Source: Pseudomonadaceae bacterium (GTDB lineage: Bacteria > Pseudomonadota > Gammaproteobacteria > Pseudomonadales > Pseudomonadaceae). Taken from it: a stretch of 43,728 bases of DNA. The DNA lies in contig JAIETJ010000083.1 of the NCBI GenBank assembly GCA_019745275.1, positions 1 to 43,728 of the forward strand, written 5' to 3'. The notes below the pieces were generated by a model. It searched no databases, was not told the origin of the DNA, and saw nothing but the letters and a program-made list of their open reading frames with translations. The number at the start of each line of letters is the position of its first letter. The stretch's first letter is position 1. Shown here one piece after another: positions 24,634 to 37,200 of the stretch. A program made the position numbers and the translations under genes.

Positions 24634-24649
24634 AACTAGCTAATCCGGG

Positions 24650-25168
24650 TTAGAACGGAATGTCGTCATCGAAGCTGTCGTAGTCCGGAGCCGGCTGGGC
24701 CGCAGGCTGCGGTGCCGGGCGTGACTCACGCGGGGCTTGCTGCTGCGGTTCGCGCGGGGCTTGCTCGCGTTGCGGCTGAGCCTGTGGGCGCTGCTGACGC
24801 GGAGCGGAATCATTGCCACCCTCTGGACGACCACCGAGCAATTGCATGGTGCCTTGCATGTCGACCACGATTTCGGTGGTATAGCGTTTGATGCCGTCTT
24901 TTTCCCACTCGCGGGTTTGCAGCTTGCCTTCGATATACACCTGTGAACCTTTGCGCAGGTACTCACCGGCAATCTCAGCTACTTTGCCAAACAGCGATAC
25001 ACGGTGCCATTCGGTCTTTTCGACTTTCTGCCCGGTTTGCTTGTCGGTCCATTGCTCGCTGGTCGCCAAGCTCAGGTTGGTGACCGCATTGCCGTTAGGC
25101 ATGTAGCGTGTTTCTGGGTCTTGGCCACAGGTACCGACCAAGATAACTTTGTTAACTCCACGAGCCAT
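24650..25168 (-). CDS. ssb: Single-stranded DNA-binding protein
   Basis: SSB coats single-stranded DNA and recruits replication and repair proteins. The 172-residue protein has the N-terminal OB fold (about 1-110: [67 protein letters not shown]), a Gln/Pro/Arg-rich disordered linker (about 115-160) and the acidic partner-binding tail DSFDDDIPF. It lies 30 nt downstream of the MFS gene. Confidence 0.97.
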   Translation of the reverse strand: MARGVNKVILVGTCGQDPETRYMPNGNAVTNLSLATSEQWTDKQTGQKVEKTEWHRVSLFGKVAEIAGEYLRKGSQVYIEGKLQTREWEKDGIKRYTTEIVVDMQGTMQLLGGRPEGGNDSAPRQQRPQAQPQREQAPREPQQQAPRESRPAPQPAAQPAPDYDSFDDDIPF

Positions 25169-25198
25169 AACCTTCTCCTACCCTTAGACGGACATTAC

Positions 25199-26587
25199 TT
25201 ATGCAGACATTGGCGCCGCTGCGATCAAGCGTTCAAGGATGCTGCGATCTACTTGTTTAGTGTCAATTTTGACATAGATGGCCGACTCATCAGCGACCAT
25301 TACCGCATCTGTTACACCTGTTAAACCCTGTATACGCGCGACTAAAGCGCTGTCTGCTAGCGCCGCGGACGTCAGCGGCAAACGCAAACTGGTGACATAC
25401 GGTGGTTCTCGCATAGTAACAGCAAAGCCTAGCCACAACGCGCAGAGGCCAGCACAACCGGCAAACACCCAGCCTAACCCACCGTGCTGAAACAGCCAGC
25501 CGCCGAGAATACCGCCCACTGCCGCACCGAGAAACTGACTGGTGGAATACACACCCATGGCCGTACCTTTGCCGCCCGCCGGTGCGACCTTGCTGATCAA
25601 CGACGGCAAGGACGCCTCAAGCAAGTTAAACGCGGCAAAAAACACGATGGTGCCCAACACCAGCGCCCGCAGACTGTGGCCGAACCACCAGAAAAACAGC
25701 TCGCACAACAGCAATACCAGCACCGAGCCGAGCAGCACACGCTTCATTTGCCGTTGCTTTTCACCATAAATAATAAACGGAATCATGCTGAAAAAACCCA
25801 CCAGCAAGGCGGTCAAATACACCCACCAATGCTGCTCCTTCGGCAGCCCACCGCGTTCCACCAAAGCCAACGGCAAGGCAATAAAGCTGGCCATTAACAC
25901 CGCATGCAAGACAAATATGCCCAGATCCAACCGCAGCAGGTCTGGATGGCGCAAGGTTACCGCCAACGCCTGCTTGGCCACCCCAGATTCGCGATGGCGC
26001 AATTGACTGGACGCACGCGGCACCACTAGCGCAACAATCAACACACCAAACAAAGCCATGGCGGCAGTGGCTTCAAATAACCCCGATAAGCCATAAGCGC
26101 GCGTCAGCAACGGGCCAACTACCATGGCCACGGCGAACGACAAACCAATGCTCATGCCAATCATGGACATCGCCTTGGTTCGATGCTGCTCGCGGGTAAG
26201 ATCGGACAGTAAAGCCATCACCGCCGCTGAAATGGCTCCAGCACCCTGCAGCACCCGCCCAGCAATAACGCCCCAGATAGAGTCCGCCGACGCAGCTAAC
26301 ATAGCGCCTGCAGCGAAAATGAATAAGCCAATGTAAATCACCGGCAGCCGGCCAATACGGTCAGAAATGATTCCAAAGGGAATTTGTAACAGCGCTTGGG
26401 TCAAACCATAGGCACCAATTGCCAAGCCGATCAGCGCCGGCGTGGCATCGCGCAATTCCATGCCATAGGTAGCCAATACCGGCAAAACCATAAACATGCC
26501 CAACATGCGAAAGGCAAAAACCAACGCCAGCCCTGCGGCTGCACGTGTCTCACCGGCACTCATGCGATCGTTATGCAGATCGTGCAC
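25199..26587 (-). CDS. YajR-like MFS transporter with C-terminal YAM-type domain
   Basis: This 462-residue inner-membrane protein has twelve predicted membrane helices with MFS motif A as [16 protein letters not shown]. It carries a soluble C-terminal domain of about 65 residues ([34 protein letters not shown]), a ferredoxin-like layout like the YAM domain of E. coli YajR. The GTG start at 26587 is preferred because GAGGG lies 7 nt before it; an internal ATG at 26563 has no ribosome-binding site. The substrate is unknown. It diverges from uvrA and precedes ssb. Confidence 0.86.
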   Translation of the reverse strand: MHDLHNDRMSAGETRAAAGLALVFAFRMLGMFMVLPVLATYGMELRDATPALIGLAIGAYGLTQALLQIPFGIISDRIGRLPVIYIGLFIFAAGAMLAASADSIWGVIAGRVLQGAGAISAAVMALLSDLTREQHRTKAMSMIGMSIGLSFAVAMVVGPLLTRAYGLSGLFEATAAMALFGVLIVALVVPRASSQLRHRESGVAKQALAVTLRHPDLLRLDLGIFVLHAVLMASFIALPLALVERGGLPKEQHWWVYLTALLVGFFSMIPFIIYGEKQRQMKRVLLGSVLVLLLCELFFWWFGHSLRALVLGTIVFFAAFNLLEASLPSLISKVAPAGGKGTAMGVYSTSQFLGAAVGGILGGWLFQHGGLGWVFAGCAGLCALWLGFAVTMREPPYVTSLRLPLTSAALADSALVARIQGLTGVTDAVMVADESAIYVKIDTKQVDRSILERLIAAAPMSA

Positions 26588-26682
26588 GAACAAGCCCTCA
26601 TAACAGCCATTAACATAGACGCGCAGGCGCGAGCGGCGGCAATTCTAGCAGCCGCGCTCGTTGCGCGCACTGCGCCGATGCT

Positions 26683-26712
26683 TTGCCGCCAGCAACGGAC
26701 GCGCCGTATACT
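26683..26712 (+). promoter_or_regulatory. Promoter candidate for uvrA
   Basis: TTGCCG (26683-26688), an 18-nt spacer and TATACT (26707-26712) lie 31 nt before the uvrA ATG. No CTG-N10-CAG LexA operator was seen in the divergent region. Confidence 0.5.
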
Positions 26713-26743
26713 CACCGGTTTACGCTGCCACGCGAGATCGCCG

Positions 26744-29578
<2,835 letters not shown>

Positions 29579-29598
29579 TTAGAGCGGATCAACGCATA

Positions 29599-29636
29599 AA
29601 CTAAAAGGCCGAGTACAGTAGCTGGGCCTTTTAGTT
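29599..29636. terminator. Terminator downstream of uvrA
   Basis: AACTAAAAGGCC (29599-29610) pairs perfectly with GGCCTTTTAGTT (29625-29636), a 12-bp stem with a 14-nt loop. The stem provides the U-tract for uvrA on the plus strand and can act in both directions. Confidence 0.82.
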
Positions 29637-29741
29637 GGCGCACTATTGCGTGAGCGCTCACTGACAGCGCATCCCAGGCACTCGACATGCCCAACGACGC
29701 ATGAACGGTCACACACAACCAGCACAACACAAATCCCAGAA

Positions 29742-29774
29742 ACAAAAAACCGGACACTAGGCCCGGTTTTTTGT
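29742..29774 (-). terminator. Terminator of the alpha operon after rplQ
   Basis: ACAAAAAACCGG (29742-29753) pairs with CCGGTTTTTTGT (29763-29774), a 12-bp stem with a 9-nt loop. On the minus strand the U-run follows the GC core, 14 nt after the rplQ stop. It can also act on the plus strand. The 209 nt between uvrA and rplQ hold this hairpin and the uvrA terminator, and no credible gene. Confidence 0.87.
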
Positions 29775-29787
29775 GCAGATTGACAGC

Positions 29788-30174
29788 TTACTCGGCAGTA
29801 ACAGCTACTGCACCAGCAGAACGATCAACCAACTCGACGTACGCCATTGGCGCGTTGTCGCCAGCGCGGAAACCGCACTTAAGGATACGCAGGTAGCCGC
29901 CCTGACGGGTGGCGTAGTGCTTGCCTAGGTCATTGAACAACTTACCAACCATAGCTTTCGAACGAGTACGATCGAAAGCCAAACGACGGTTAGCAACGCT
30001 GTCAATTTTAGCCAAAGTGATCAGCGGCTCAGCAACGCGACGCAGTTCCTTAGCCTTAGGCAGGGTAGTTTTGATCAGCTCGTGCTCAAACAGCGACACA
30101 GCCATGTTTTGAAACATGGCCTTACGGTGCGCGCTGGTGCGGTTGAGGTGACGACCACTCTTACGATGACGCAT
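29788..30174 (-). CDS. rplQ: 50S ribosomal protein L17
   Basis: L17 sits on the 50S solvent side near the tunnel exit. The 128-residue protein begins with the invariant [25 protein letters not shown] and has the C-terminal [26 protein letters not shown]. It is the last gene of the alpha operon, 42 nt after rpoA, and is followed by a terminator. Confidence 0.98.
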   Translation of the reverse strand: MRHRKSGRHLNRTSAHRKAMFQNMAVSLFEHELIKTTLPKAKELRRVAEPLITLAKIDSVANRRLAFDRTRSKAMVGKLFNDLGKHYATRQGGYLRILKCGFRAGDNAPMAYVELVDRSAGAVAVTAE

Positions 30175-30216
30175 GGTTTAATTCCTTACCAAACTCACGT
30201 TCGGTGATTACGACGA

Positions 30217-31218
30217 TCAGGCCGTGGCCTTCTCGTCTTTCTTAAGGCTTGCCGGCGGCCAGTTGTCGAGGCGCATACCGAGGGACAGACCGCGTGAGGC
30301 CAAAACGTCCTTGATCTCAGTCAGGGACTTCTTACCCAAGTTCGGAGTCTTCAACAGCTCTACTTCGGTACGCTGAATCAGGTCGCCGATGTAGTAGATG
30401 TTTTCCGCCTTAAGGCAGTTAGCCGAACGAACGGTCAGCTCAAGATCATCAACCGGACGCAACAGGATCGGATCGATCTCGTCTTCCTGCTCGATTACCA
30501 CTGGCTCACTGTCACCTTTAAGGTCGACGAACGCAGCCAACTGCTGTTGCAGAATGGTTGCAGCACGGCGAATAGCCTCTTCAGGATCTAGAGTACCGTT
30601 GGTTTCCAGGTCAATAACCAGCTTGTCCAGGTTAGTGCGCTGCTCAACACGGGCGTTTTCTACAACGTACGCGAGGCGGCGAACCGGGCTAAACGAAGCA
30701 TCTAGCTGCAAGCGACCAATGCTGCGGCTTTCGTCTTCATCGCTCTGACGTGAGTCAGCCGGCTCATAGCCACGTCCGCGGGCAACGGTAAGCTTCATGC
30801 TCAACGCGCCGTTGGAAGCTAGGTTAGCGATGACGTGATCGGGGTTAACGATCTCGACATCGTGATCCAGCTGAATATCGGCAGCAGTAACCACACCCGA
30901 ACCTTTTTTAACAAGATTCAGCGTAACTTCGTCACGGCCGTGCAGCTTGATAGCCAAACCTTTAAGGTTGAGCAGGATTTCAATTACATCCTCCTGCACA
31001 CCTTCGATGGCGCTGTACTCATGAAGTACACCGTCAATCTCGACCTCGACTACCGCGCAGCCTGGCATAGAGGACAACAAGATGCGACGCAACGCATTGC
31101 CCAGCGTGTGGCCAAAACCACGCTCGAGAGGCTCGAGAGTGATTTTAGCGCGGGTAGAACTCACCACCTGCACATCAATGTGACGAGGGGTCAGGAACTC
31201 ATTTACCGAAATCTGCAT
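30217..31218 (-). CDS. rpoA: RNA polymerase alpha subunit
   Basis: The alpha subunit nucleates polymerase assembly through its N-terminal domain and contacts UP elements and activators through its C-terminal domain. The 333-residue protein shows both: an N-terminal domain (about 1-235; [53 protein letters not shown]), an acidic linker and a C-terminal domain (about 250-315; [65 protein letters not shown]). It is 22 nt from rpsD. Confidence 0.99.
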   Translation of the reverse strand: MQISVNEFLTPRHIDVQVVSSTRAKITLEPLERGFGHTLGNALRRILLSSMPGCAVVEVEIDGVLHEYSAIEGVQEDVIEILLNLKGLAIKLHGRDEVTLNLVKKGSGVVTAADIQLDHDVEIVNPDHVIANLASNGALSMKLTVARGRGYEPADSRQSDEDESRSIGRLQLDASFSPVRRLAYVVENARVEQRTNLDKLVIDLETNGTLDPEEAIRRAATILQQQLAAFVDLKGDSEPVVIEQEDEIDPILLRPVDDLELTVRSANCLKAENIYYIGDLIQRTEVELLKTPNLGKKSLTEIKDVLASRGLSLGMRLDNWPPASLKKDEKATA

Positions 31219-31240
31219 GGATGCACCTATTAACTAGCCC

Positions 31241-31861
31241 TTACTTGGAGTAGAGCTCGACAATCAGGCTTTCATTGATGTCGGCAGACAGATCGCTGCG
31301 AGCAGGAACGCTTTTAAACACGCCCGACTTCTTCTCAACGTCAACTTCTACCCACTCAACGCGGCCACGCTGGGCACACAGTTCAAGAGCTTGAACGATG
31401 CGCAGCTGATTCTTCGACTTCTCACGTATCGCTACCACGTCACCAGCACTAACCTGGTAAGACGGGACGTTAACGGTTTTACCGTTGATGCTGATCGCTT
31501 TGTGCGAAACCAGCTGACGGGATTCAGCGCGAGTAGCGCCATAACCCATACGGTAAACGACGTTGTCCAGACGGCACTCAAGAATCTGCAGTAGGTTCTC
31601 ACCAGTAGCGCCTTTACGAGCGGCAGCTTCTTTGTAATAACCACTGAATTGACGCTCAAGCACACCGTAGATACGACGAACTTTTTGCTTCTCACGCAGC
31701 TGGGTGCCGTAGTCAGACTGACGGCCACGGCGTTGGCCGTGAATACCTGGGGCTGCTTCGATGTTGCACTTCGTTTCCAGAGCGCGTACACCGCTTTTCA
31801 GGAAAAGATCTGTGCCTTCACGACGAGACAGTTTGCATTTTGGACCAATGTAACGTGCCAT
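31241..31861 (-). CDS. rpsD: 30S ribosomal protein S4
   Basis: S4 is a primary 16S rRNA-binding assembly protein. In E. coli it also represses the alpha operon by binding its leader. The 206-residue protein begins [24 protein letters not shown] and contains the S4 RNA-binding domain ([35 protein letters not shown]). Only part of the N-terminal cysteine cluster of zinc-type S4 proteins is seen (one Cys at residue 9), indicating the zinc-free form. Confidence 0.98.
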   Translation of the reverse strand: MARYIGPKCKLSRREGTDLFLKSGVRALETKCNIEAAPGIHGQRRGRQSDYGTQLREKQKVRRIYGVLERQFSGYYKEAAARKGATGENLLQILECRLDNVVYRMGYGATRAESRQLVSHKAISINGKTVNVPSYQVSAGDVVAIREKSKNQLRIVQALELCAQRGRVEWVEVDVEKKSGVFKSVPARSDLSADINESLIVELYSK

Positions 31862-31876
31862 TTATCTGTCTCCTGA

Positions 31877-32266
31877 TTACACGCGACGCTTCTTCGGCGG
31901 ACGGCACCCGTTATGCGGGATTGGCGTCACGTCGGTGATGCTGGCGATCTTGTAACCGCAGCCGTTCAATGCACGGACAGCGGACTCACGACCTGGACCT
32001 GGACCCTTGACGTTAACGTCGAGGTTTTTCAGGCCGTATTCCAGCGCAGCTTGACCAGCACGTTCAGCAGCCACCTGGGCAGCGAACGGGGTGGACTTGC
32101 GTGAACCGCGGAAACCTGAACCACCAGAAGTAGCCCAAGACAGGGCATTACCTTGACGGTCAGTAATGGTCACAATGGTGTTGTTGAAAGACGCGTGGAT
32201 GTGGGCGATGCCATCAACCACTGTCTTTTTAATTTTCTTACGAGGACGAGCAGCAGGTTTTGCCAT
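31877..32266 (-). CDS. rpsK: 30S ribosomal protein S11
   Basis: S11 lies on the 30S platform beside the mRNA exit. The 129-residue length is normal. Motifs are [46 protein letters not shown] and the C-terminal [20 protein letters not shown]. It lies 30 nt after rpsM and 15 nt before rpsD. Confidence 0.98.
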   Translation of the reverse strand: MAKPAARPRKKIKKTVVDGIAHIHASFNNTIVTITDRQGNALSWATSGGSGFRGSRKSTPFAAQVAAERAGQAALEYGLKNLDVNVKGPGPGRESAVRALNGCGYKIASITDVTPIPHNGCRPPKKRRV

Positions 32267-32296
32267 GACTATTTTCCTGTCGATTCGCGAGCGCGA

Positions 32297-32653
32297 TTAC
32301 TTGCGGATCGGCTTACGCGGGCCCTTACGGGTACGCGCGTTGGTCTTAGTACGCTGACCGCGTGCCGGTAGGCCACGACGATGACGCAGACCGCGATAGC
32401 AGCCTAGGTCCATCAAGCGCTTGATTTTCATGTTGATTTCGCGACGCAGATCACCTTCGGTATTAACCTGGGCTACAGCACCACGTAACAACTCGACCTG
32501 CTCGTCGCTCAGATCTTTGATTTTAGCTGCTGGGTTAACCCCAGTAGTTGCACAAATTTTCTGTGCAGTTGTGCGACCAACACCAAAGATGTAGGTCAGC
32601 GAGATAACAGTGTGCTTGTTATCCGGAATGTTTACGCCTGCAATACGGGCCAT
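32297..32653 (-). CDS. rpsM: 30S ribosomal protein S13
   Basis: S13 sits in the 30S head and bridges to L5. The 118-residue protein has the N-terminal [33 protein letters not shown] and the basic C-terminus [28 protein letters not shown]. It is the first gene of the alpha operon. A 133-nt gap to rpmJ contains a promoter candidate and hairpins, including CCCTTT (32683-32688) with AAAGGG (32699-32704) in the transcribed leader. Confidence 0.98.
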   Translation of the reverse strand: MARIAGVNIPDNKHTVISLTYIFGVGRTTAQKICATTGVNPAAKIKDLSDEQVELLRGAVAQVNTEGDLRREINMKIKRLMDLGCYRGLRHRRGLPARGQRTKTNARTRKGPRKPIRK

Positions 32654-32710
32654 TCAGTGGACTCCTTTGACAGCAACCGACACCCTTTAAAGCCAAGAAA
32701 AGGGCGCGCG

Positions 32711-32739
32711 ATATTAACGCTGTAATAGCAAATAATCAA
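32711..32739 (-). promoter_or_regulatory. Promoter candidate for the alpha operon (rpsM)
   Basis: On the minus strand TTGATT (32739-32734), a 17-nt spacer and TAATAT (32716-32711) lie about 58 nt before the rpsM start. Both hexamers are good matches at ideal spacing. The leader that follows could be the S4-responsive region known in E. coli, but that fold was not confirmed here. Confidence 0.58.
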
Positions 32740-32768
32740 CCCAGTAGCGCACTAGCTACCGGGCTTTT
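32740..32768 (-). terminator. Hairpin between rpmJ and rpsM
   Basis: CCCAGTAGC (32740-32748) pairs with GCTACCGGG (32755-32763), a 9-bp stem with one A-C mismatch on the plus strand (a G-U pair in the minus-strand RNA), loop of 6 nt. On the minus strand it precedes TTGATTATTT, a weak U-tract, so partial termination of the spc operon just before the alpha promoter is possible. On the plus strand CTTTTT follows. Confidence 0.48.
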
Positions 32769-32786
32769 TAACGCTTTGTGTCAAAA

Positions 32787-32903
32787 TCAGCCTTGGCGCT
32801 GCTTATGACGCGGTTCAGCGCTGCAGATTACGCGCACGACACCTTCGCGGCGAATAATCTTGCAGTTACGGCACAGCTTTTTCACCGATGCACGAACTTT
32901 CAT
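32787..32903 (-). CDS. rpmJ: 50S ribosomal protein L36
   Basis: This 38-residue protein ([19 protein letters not shown] then [19 protein letters not shown]) is the zinc-binding form, with C11, C14 and C27 plus H33 as ligands. A zinc-free paralogue is often Zur-controlled in related bacteria, but none is present in the window. It sits between secY (28 nt upstream) and rpsM. Confidence 0.96.
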
Positions 32904-32931
32904 CACCAACTCCTCGAACCTTACAGACACT

Positions 32932-34260
32932 TCAGCGGAGCATGCCGCTGCCGTAGCCCTTCAGGTTGGTTTTCTTCATCAGGGATTCATACTGGTGCGA
33001 AACGAGGTGAGATTGCACTTGGGCCATAAAGTCCATGACAACCACAACCACGATCAGCAACGAGGTCCCGCCAAGATAGAACGGCACGTTGGCAGCCACC
33101 ACCAAAAATTGGGGCAACAAGCATACCGCCGTCATGTACAGAGCACCGAACATGGTCAAGCGAGTCAATACGCCATCAATATAGCGCGCCGACTGCTCAC
33201 CTGGACGAATACCCGGAATAAAGGCACCGGACTTTTTCAGGTTTTCCGCTACGTCTTTTGGGTTGAACATCAAAGCCGTGTAGAAGAAGCAGAAGAAAAT
33301 AATCCCCGCACTAAACAGCAAGATATTCAACGGATGGCCCGGAGCGATTGCCTGCGATAGGTCCTGCAGCCAGCCCATACCTTCAGACTGACCAAACCAA
33401 GCACCCAACGAAGCAGGAAACAGCAAAATGCTGCTGGCAAAGATGGCCGGAATAACACCCGCCATGTTTACCTTCAAAGGCAAGTGGCTCGTTTGCGCAG
33501 CGAAGACCTTACGCCCCTGCTGACGCTTGGCATAGTGCACCGCAATGCGACGCTGACCACGCTCAATGAACACCACAAAACCAATGATCGCCACGGCCAA
33601 CACACCGACAGCTATCAGGGCGAAGATATTAATATCACCCAAACGAGCAGACTCGAAAGACTGCCCGACAGCACTCGGAAGACCGGCCACGATGCCTGCA
33701 AAAATCAGCATCGAAATACCGTTGCCGACACCGCGCTCAGTGATCTGCTCGCCCAACCACATCATGAACATTGCACCAGCCACGAAGGTGGTTACTGCCA
33801 CGAAGTGAAAGCCGAAATCAGCCGAAAAAGCCACACCCTGACCAGCCAAGCCAACGGACATGCCGGTAGCTTGAACCAATGCCAGGATGACGGTGCCATA
33901 GCGGGTGTACTGGCTGATCTTACGACGGCCAGACTCACCTTCCTTCTTCAACTGTTCCAACTGCGGGCTAACAGTGGTCATCAGCTGCATGATGATCGAC
34001 GCCGAAATGTACGGCATGATCCCCAATGCAAAGATGCTCATCCGCTCAAGCGCACCGCCAGAAAACATGTTGAACAAGCTAAGAATGGTCCCCTCATTCT
34101 GCCGAAACAGAGCAGCCAAACGCTCAGGATTGATGCCAGGAACTGGAATGTGCGCGCCAACCCGGTAGACGATAATCGCCAACAGGAGAAACCGCAGACG
34201 CGCCCAGAGCTCGGACAACCCGCCATTGCTTAGACTTGAGAGAGCACCTTGCTTAGCCAT
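32932..34260 (-). CDS. secY: Protein translocase subunit SecY
   Basis: SecY forms the protein-conducting channel with SecE and SecG. The 442-residue protein has ten membrane helices, N-terminal signatures [21 protein letters not shown] and [27 protein letters not shown], and the conserved cytoplasmic loop [20 protein letters not shown] (residues about 245-265). [20 protein letters not shown] is also conserved. Its start directly abuts the rplO stop, which suggests tight coupling in the spc operon. Confidence 0.99.
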
Positions 34261-34695
34261 TTATTCCTCGAACTTGCCGCCAGCTGCTTCGATAGCCGCA
34301 CGCGCACCTTTGGTGGCAGCGATACCTTTGAGGGTGACAGCGCGAGTAATCTCACCGGACAGCATCACTTTTACGCGCTGTACGTTTTGATTAATCAGGT
34401 TGGCATCCTTCAGGGTTTGCAAAGTAACAACGCCGCCTTCCACTTTATTAAGCTCGGAGGTACGCACTTCTGCGCGATCCATAGCTTTAAGGGAAACGAA
34501 GCCGAACTTAGGCAAACGACGATGCAACGGCTGCTGGCCGCCTTCAAAACCCGGAGCAATGGTGCCACCGGAGCGCGAAGACTGACCCTTGTGGCCGCGG
34601 CCGCAAGTTTTGCCTAGACCGCTACCGATACCACGGCCAACGCGCTGCTTAACGCGACGCGAACCCGGTGCAGGACTCAGATCATTGAGTTTCAT
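34261..34695 (-). CDS. rplO: 50S ribosomal protein L15
   Basis: L15 is a late-assembly 50S protein with a long basic extension. The 144-residue protein has the N-terminal [38 protein letters not shown] and a globular C-terminal half with [33 protein letters not shown]. Its stop abuts the secY start with no gap, and rpmD ends 3 nt upstream. Confidence 0.98.
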   Translation of the reverse strand: MKLNDLSPAPGSRRVKQRVGRGIGSGLGKTCGRGHKGQSSRSGGTIAPGFEGGQQPLHRRLPKFGFVSLKAMDRAEVRTSELNKVEGGVVTLQTLKDANLINQNVQRVKVMLSGEITRAVTLKGIAATKGARAAIEAAGGKFEE

Positions 34696-34698
34696 CGA

Positions 34699-34875
34699 TT
34701 AAACCTCGACGCGCAGCATGTAGTAAGCCTTGTTGATCATCCCGCGATTCTCGGGAGTATCCAGCACTTCTACAGTGTGACCGATACGACGCAGACCCAA
34801 GCCCTTAACGCACAATTTGTGGTTAGGGATGCGGCCGGTCATGCTTTTGATCAGCGTAACTTTTACGGTAGCCAT
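34699..34875 (-). CDS. rpmD: 50S ribosomal protein L30
   Basis: This 58-residue protein ([20 protein letters not shown], then [19 protein letters not shown] and a tail ending MLRVEV) is the standard short bacterial L30. It lies 2 nt after rpsE and 3 nt before rplO. Confidence 0.96.
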   Translation of the reverse strand: MATVKVTLIKSMTGRIPNHKLCVKGLGLRRIGHTVEVLDTPENRGMINKAYYMLRVEV

Positions 34876-34877
34876 AA

Positions 34878-35378
34878 TCAGAAGATCTCCTGAACTGTCT
34901 TGCCGCGCTTAGCAGCAATAGAGGCAGGCGACTGCATAGCTTTCAAACCTTTAAAAGTGGCGTGAACCACGTTTACCGGGTTAGTCGAACCGTAGCACTT
35001 AGCCAAAACGTTCTGAACGCCAGCAACTTCCAGAACAGCACGCATTGCGCCGCCTGCGATGATGCCAGTACCTTCAGAAGCCGGCTGCATGTACACCTTA
35101 GAGGCGCCATGACCAGACTTCATTGCGTACTGCAGCGTAGTGCCGTTGAGGTCTACTTGAATCATGTTGCGACGCGCAGCTTCCATAGCTTTCTGGATAG
35201 CAGCAGGCACTTCACGAGACTTACCACGGCCAAAACCTACACGACCCTTACCATCACCCACTACGGTCAACGCAGTGAAAGTGAAGATACGGCCGCCTTT
35301 AACGGTCTTAGCAACGCGGTTAACTTGAACCAACTTCTCGATGTAGCCTTCGTCGCGCTTTTGGTCGTTATTTGACAT
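34878..35378 (-). CDS. rpsE: 30S ribosomal protein S5
   Basis: S5 lines the mRNA entry and affects decoding accuracy. The 166-residue protein has the N-terminal double-stranded-RNA-binding fold ([58 protein letters not shown]) and the C-terminal half with [36 protein letters not shown]. The fidelity-loop region around VKGGR looks normal. It lies 3 nt after rplR. Confidence 0.98.
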   Translation of the reverse strand: MSNNDQKRDEGYIEKLVQVNRVAKTVKGGRIFTFTALTVVGDGKGRVGFGRGKSREVPAAIQKAMEAARRNMIQVDLNGTTLQYAMKSGHGASKVYMQPASEGTGIIAGGAMRAVLEVAGVQNVLAKCYGSTNPVNVVHATFKGLKAMQSPASIAAKRGKTVQEIF

Positions 35379-35381
35379 AAC

Positions 35382-35732
35382 TTAGAACTCCATCCCGCCT
35401 TCACGAGCAGCATCAGCCAGTGCCTGAACACGACCGTGATACTTGAAGCCCGAACGATCGAAGGCAACTTGAGTAATGCCGGCGACTTTCGCACGCTCAG
35501 CAATCAGCAGCCCAACCTTTTTGGCCGCGTCGATGTTGCCAGTAGCAGCATCACGCAATTCTTTATCCAAAGTCGAAGCACTGGCCAAGACTTTGCCGCC
35601 GTCGGCCGAGATGACCTGGGCGTATATGTGCTGCGAGGAGCGGTAGACGCAGAGACGCACGACTTCTAGCTCGTGCATTTTCAGGCGTGCTTTGCGCGCG
35701 CGACGCAGACGGGTAACTTTTTTGTCGGTCAT
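35382..35732 (-). CDS. rplR: 50S ribosomal protein L18
   Basis: L18 binds 5S rRNA with L5 and L25 to form the central protuberance. The 116-residue protein has the basic N-terminus [38 protein letters not shown] and the C-terminal [28 protein letters not shown]. It lies 9 nt after rplF. Confidence 0.98.
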   Translation of the reverse strand: MTDKKVTRLRRARKARLKMHELEVVRLCVYRSSQHIYAQVISADGGKVLASASTLDKELRDAATGNIDAAKKVGLLIAERAKVAGITQVAFDRSGFKYHGRVQALADAAREGGMEF

Positions 35733-35741
35733 TTGCTAGCC

Positions 35742-36275
35742 CTACTTCTTCTTCGCTTCTTTACGACGGACGACTTCGTCTGCGTAACGCACACCTTTGC
35801 CTTTGTACGGCTCTGGTGGACGGAAGTCGCGGATCTCAGCGGCCACCTGACCAACCAACTGCTTATCAATACCCCGAATCAGGATATCAGTCTGGCTGGG
35901 TGTTTCAGCGGTAATGCCGGCAGGCAAGTCATATTCCACTGGGTGCGAGAAGCCTAGAGCCAGGGATAAAACTTCGCCTTTAGCTTGCGCTTTGTAACCA
36001 ACACCAACCAGCTGGAGCTTACGCTCGAAGCCTTGGCTAACGCCGAGAACCATGTTGTTCACGAGTGAACGAGTGGTACCGGCCATCGCGCGAGTCTGTT
36101 GGTCGCCATTACGGGCTGCAAAACGCAGCTCGCCAGCTTCCTCAGTAACTTCAACGGACGAATGAACTTTTAGATCTAGAGTGCCCTTGGCACCCTTAAC
36201 CGAAAGCTGCTGACCTGACAGTTTAACTTCAACGCCAGCGGGCAGCTTTACGGGGTTCTTAGCGACGCGAGACAT
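35742..36275 (-). CDS. rplF: 50S ribosomal protein L6
   Basis: L6 lies near the sarcin-ricin loop and the factor-binding site. The 177-residue protein has two L6 repeats: [19 protein letters not shown]...[13 protein letters not shown] and the C-terminal [73 protein letters not shown]. It lies 12 nt after rpsH. Confidence 0.98.
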   Translation of the reverse strand: MSRVAKNPVKLPAGVEVKLSGQQLSVKGAKGTLDLKVHSSVEVTEEAGELRFAARNGDQQTRAMAGTTRSLVNNMVLGVSQGFERKLQLVGVGYKAQAKGEVLSLALGFSHPVEYDLPAGITAETPSQTDILIRGIDKQLVGQVAAEIRDFRPPEPYKGKGVRYADEVVRRKEAKKK

Positions 36276-36287
36276 GCTTATCCCCCC

Positions 36288-36680
36288 TTAGAACACTGTG
36301 CAAAGGACTTCGCCGCCGATACCGGCAGCACGCGCAGCACGGTCAGTCATCACACCTTTGTTGGTAGTGACGATTGACACACCAAGACCGCCACGAACCT
36401 TAGGCAGGTCACTGGCAGACTTGTACTGGCGCAGACCAGGACGGCTGACGCGCTTCACTTCTTCGATGACTGGACGGCCTTCGAAGTACTTCAGCTCGAT
36501 GGTTAGCAACGGCTTGATTTCGCTGCTTACTTTAAATTCCGCGATGTAGCCTTCGTCTTTCAGGACTTTAGCTACAGCCACCTTCAAAGTGGAAGATGGC
36601 ATGCTTACGACGGACTTTTCGGCCATCTGGGCATTACGGATACGAGTTAGCATGTCCGCTAACGGGTCCTGCATACTCAT
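36288..36680 (-). CDS. rpsH: 30S ribosomal protein S8
   Basis: S8 organises the central domain of 16S rRNA and in E. coli represses the spc operon by binding mRNA near rplE. The 130-residue protein has [46 protein letters not shown] and the C-terminal [34 protein letters not shown]. Unlike the other genes of the spc operon, it is preceded by a 201-nt gap with two terminator-like hairpins and a promoter candidate, so it may head its own transcription unit. Confidence 0.98.
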   Translation of the reverse strand: MSMQDPLADMLTRIRNAQMAEKSVVSMPSSTLKVAVAKVLKDEGYIAEFKVSSEIKPLLTIELKYFEGRPVIEEVKRVSRPGLRQYKSASDLPKVRGGLGVSIVTTNKGVMTDRAARAAGIGGEVLCTVF

Positions 36681-36699
36681 GGGCTAGACGCTCCTAATA

Positions 36700-36724
36700 C
36701 AAAAAGAATTAGCCTTACGGCTAA
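36700..36724 (-). terminator. Second hairpin with U-tract in the rpsH leader (attenuator candidate)
   Basis: On the minus strand TTAGCC (36724-36719) pairs with GGCTAA (36714-36709) around a GTAA tetraloop of the GNRA type, followed by TTCTTTTTG. It is short (6 bp), lies 20 nt before the rpsH start, and is downstream of the promoter candidate. It could be an attenuator or a protein-binding hairpin. Confidence 0.45.
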
Positions 36725-36770
36725 GAGTCACCAAACCTACGACAACAAACGGCCATGGTTCGGCGAGCCG

Positions 36771-36802
36771 AGCATTCTATAGAATGCTCCAAAATGAAAC
36801 AA
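36771..36802 (-). promoter_or_regulatory. Promoter candidate for rpsH with -10 inside a perfect 18-bp palindrome
   Basis: On the minus strand TTGTTT (36802-36797), a 17-nt spacer and TAGAAT (36779-36774) form a promoter-like pair reading towards rpsH. The -10 lies inside AGCATTCTATAGAATGCT (36771-36788), a perfect palindrome that could be an operator. The -35 is inside the preceding terminator stem. Spacing is ideal, but the -35 is a partial match. Confidence 0.38.
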
Positions 36803-36824
36803 GCCCCAAAAGGGGCTTGTTTCA
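36791..36824 (-). terminator. Strong Rho-independent terminator between rpsN and rpsH
   Basis: TGAAACAAGCCCC (36795-36807) and GGGGCTTGTTTCA (36812-36824) form a 13-bp perfect stem with a 4-nt loop. On the minus strand it is followed by TTTT (36794-36791). It lies 57 nt after the rpsN stop. The minus-strand loop is TTTT, an unusually tight hairpin. Confidence 0.8.
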
Positions 36825-36881
36825 AAATCGCTAAGCATAAGAGATGGCGCAAACCACCCCCAACACTTTAACGTGAATGAC

Positions 36882-37187
36882 TTACCAGCTGGCTTTAACC
36901 AGACCTGGTACGTCGCCACGCATTGCTGCTTCACGCAATTTGTTACGGCCAAGGCCGAACTTGCGGTAAACACCATGCGGACGACCAGTCAGACGGCAGC
37001 GATTACGCATACGCGCAGCGCAAGCATCGCGCGGCTGCTTCTGCAAGGCTACCTGAGCTTCCCAACGCGCTTCCGGAGTGGAGTTCGGATTGGCGATGGT
37101 AGCTTTTAGCTCAGCGCGCTTTTTGGCGTACTTAGCTACCGTTAACTGACGCTTCAGCTCACGGTTTTTCATGCTCGTTTTGGCCAT
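36882..37187 (-). CDS. rpsN: 30S ribosomal protein S14
   Basis: S14 is in the 30S head near the A site. The start at 37187 ([24 protein letters not shown]) gives the long 101-residue form without the CxxC zinc motifs; the open frame extends 22 codons further without family sequence. The C-terminus [38 protein letters not shown] is typical. It lies 13 nt after rplE and 201 nt before rpsH. Confidence 0.97.
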   Translation of the reverse strand: MAKTSMKNRELKRQLTVAKYAKKRAELKATIANPNSTPEARWEAQVALQKQPRDACAARMRNRCRLTGRPHGVYRKFGLGRNKLREAAMRGDVPGLVKASW

Positions 37188-37200
37188 GTTCCTACTCCAA

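Noticed and set aside
26588..26743. LexA/SOS operator upstream of uvrA
   Set aside because: No CTG-N10-CAG site was found in the divergent region, although uvrA is SOS-controlled in some bacteria.
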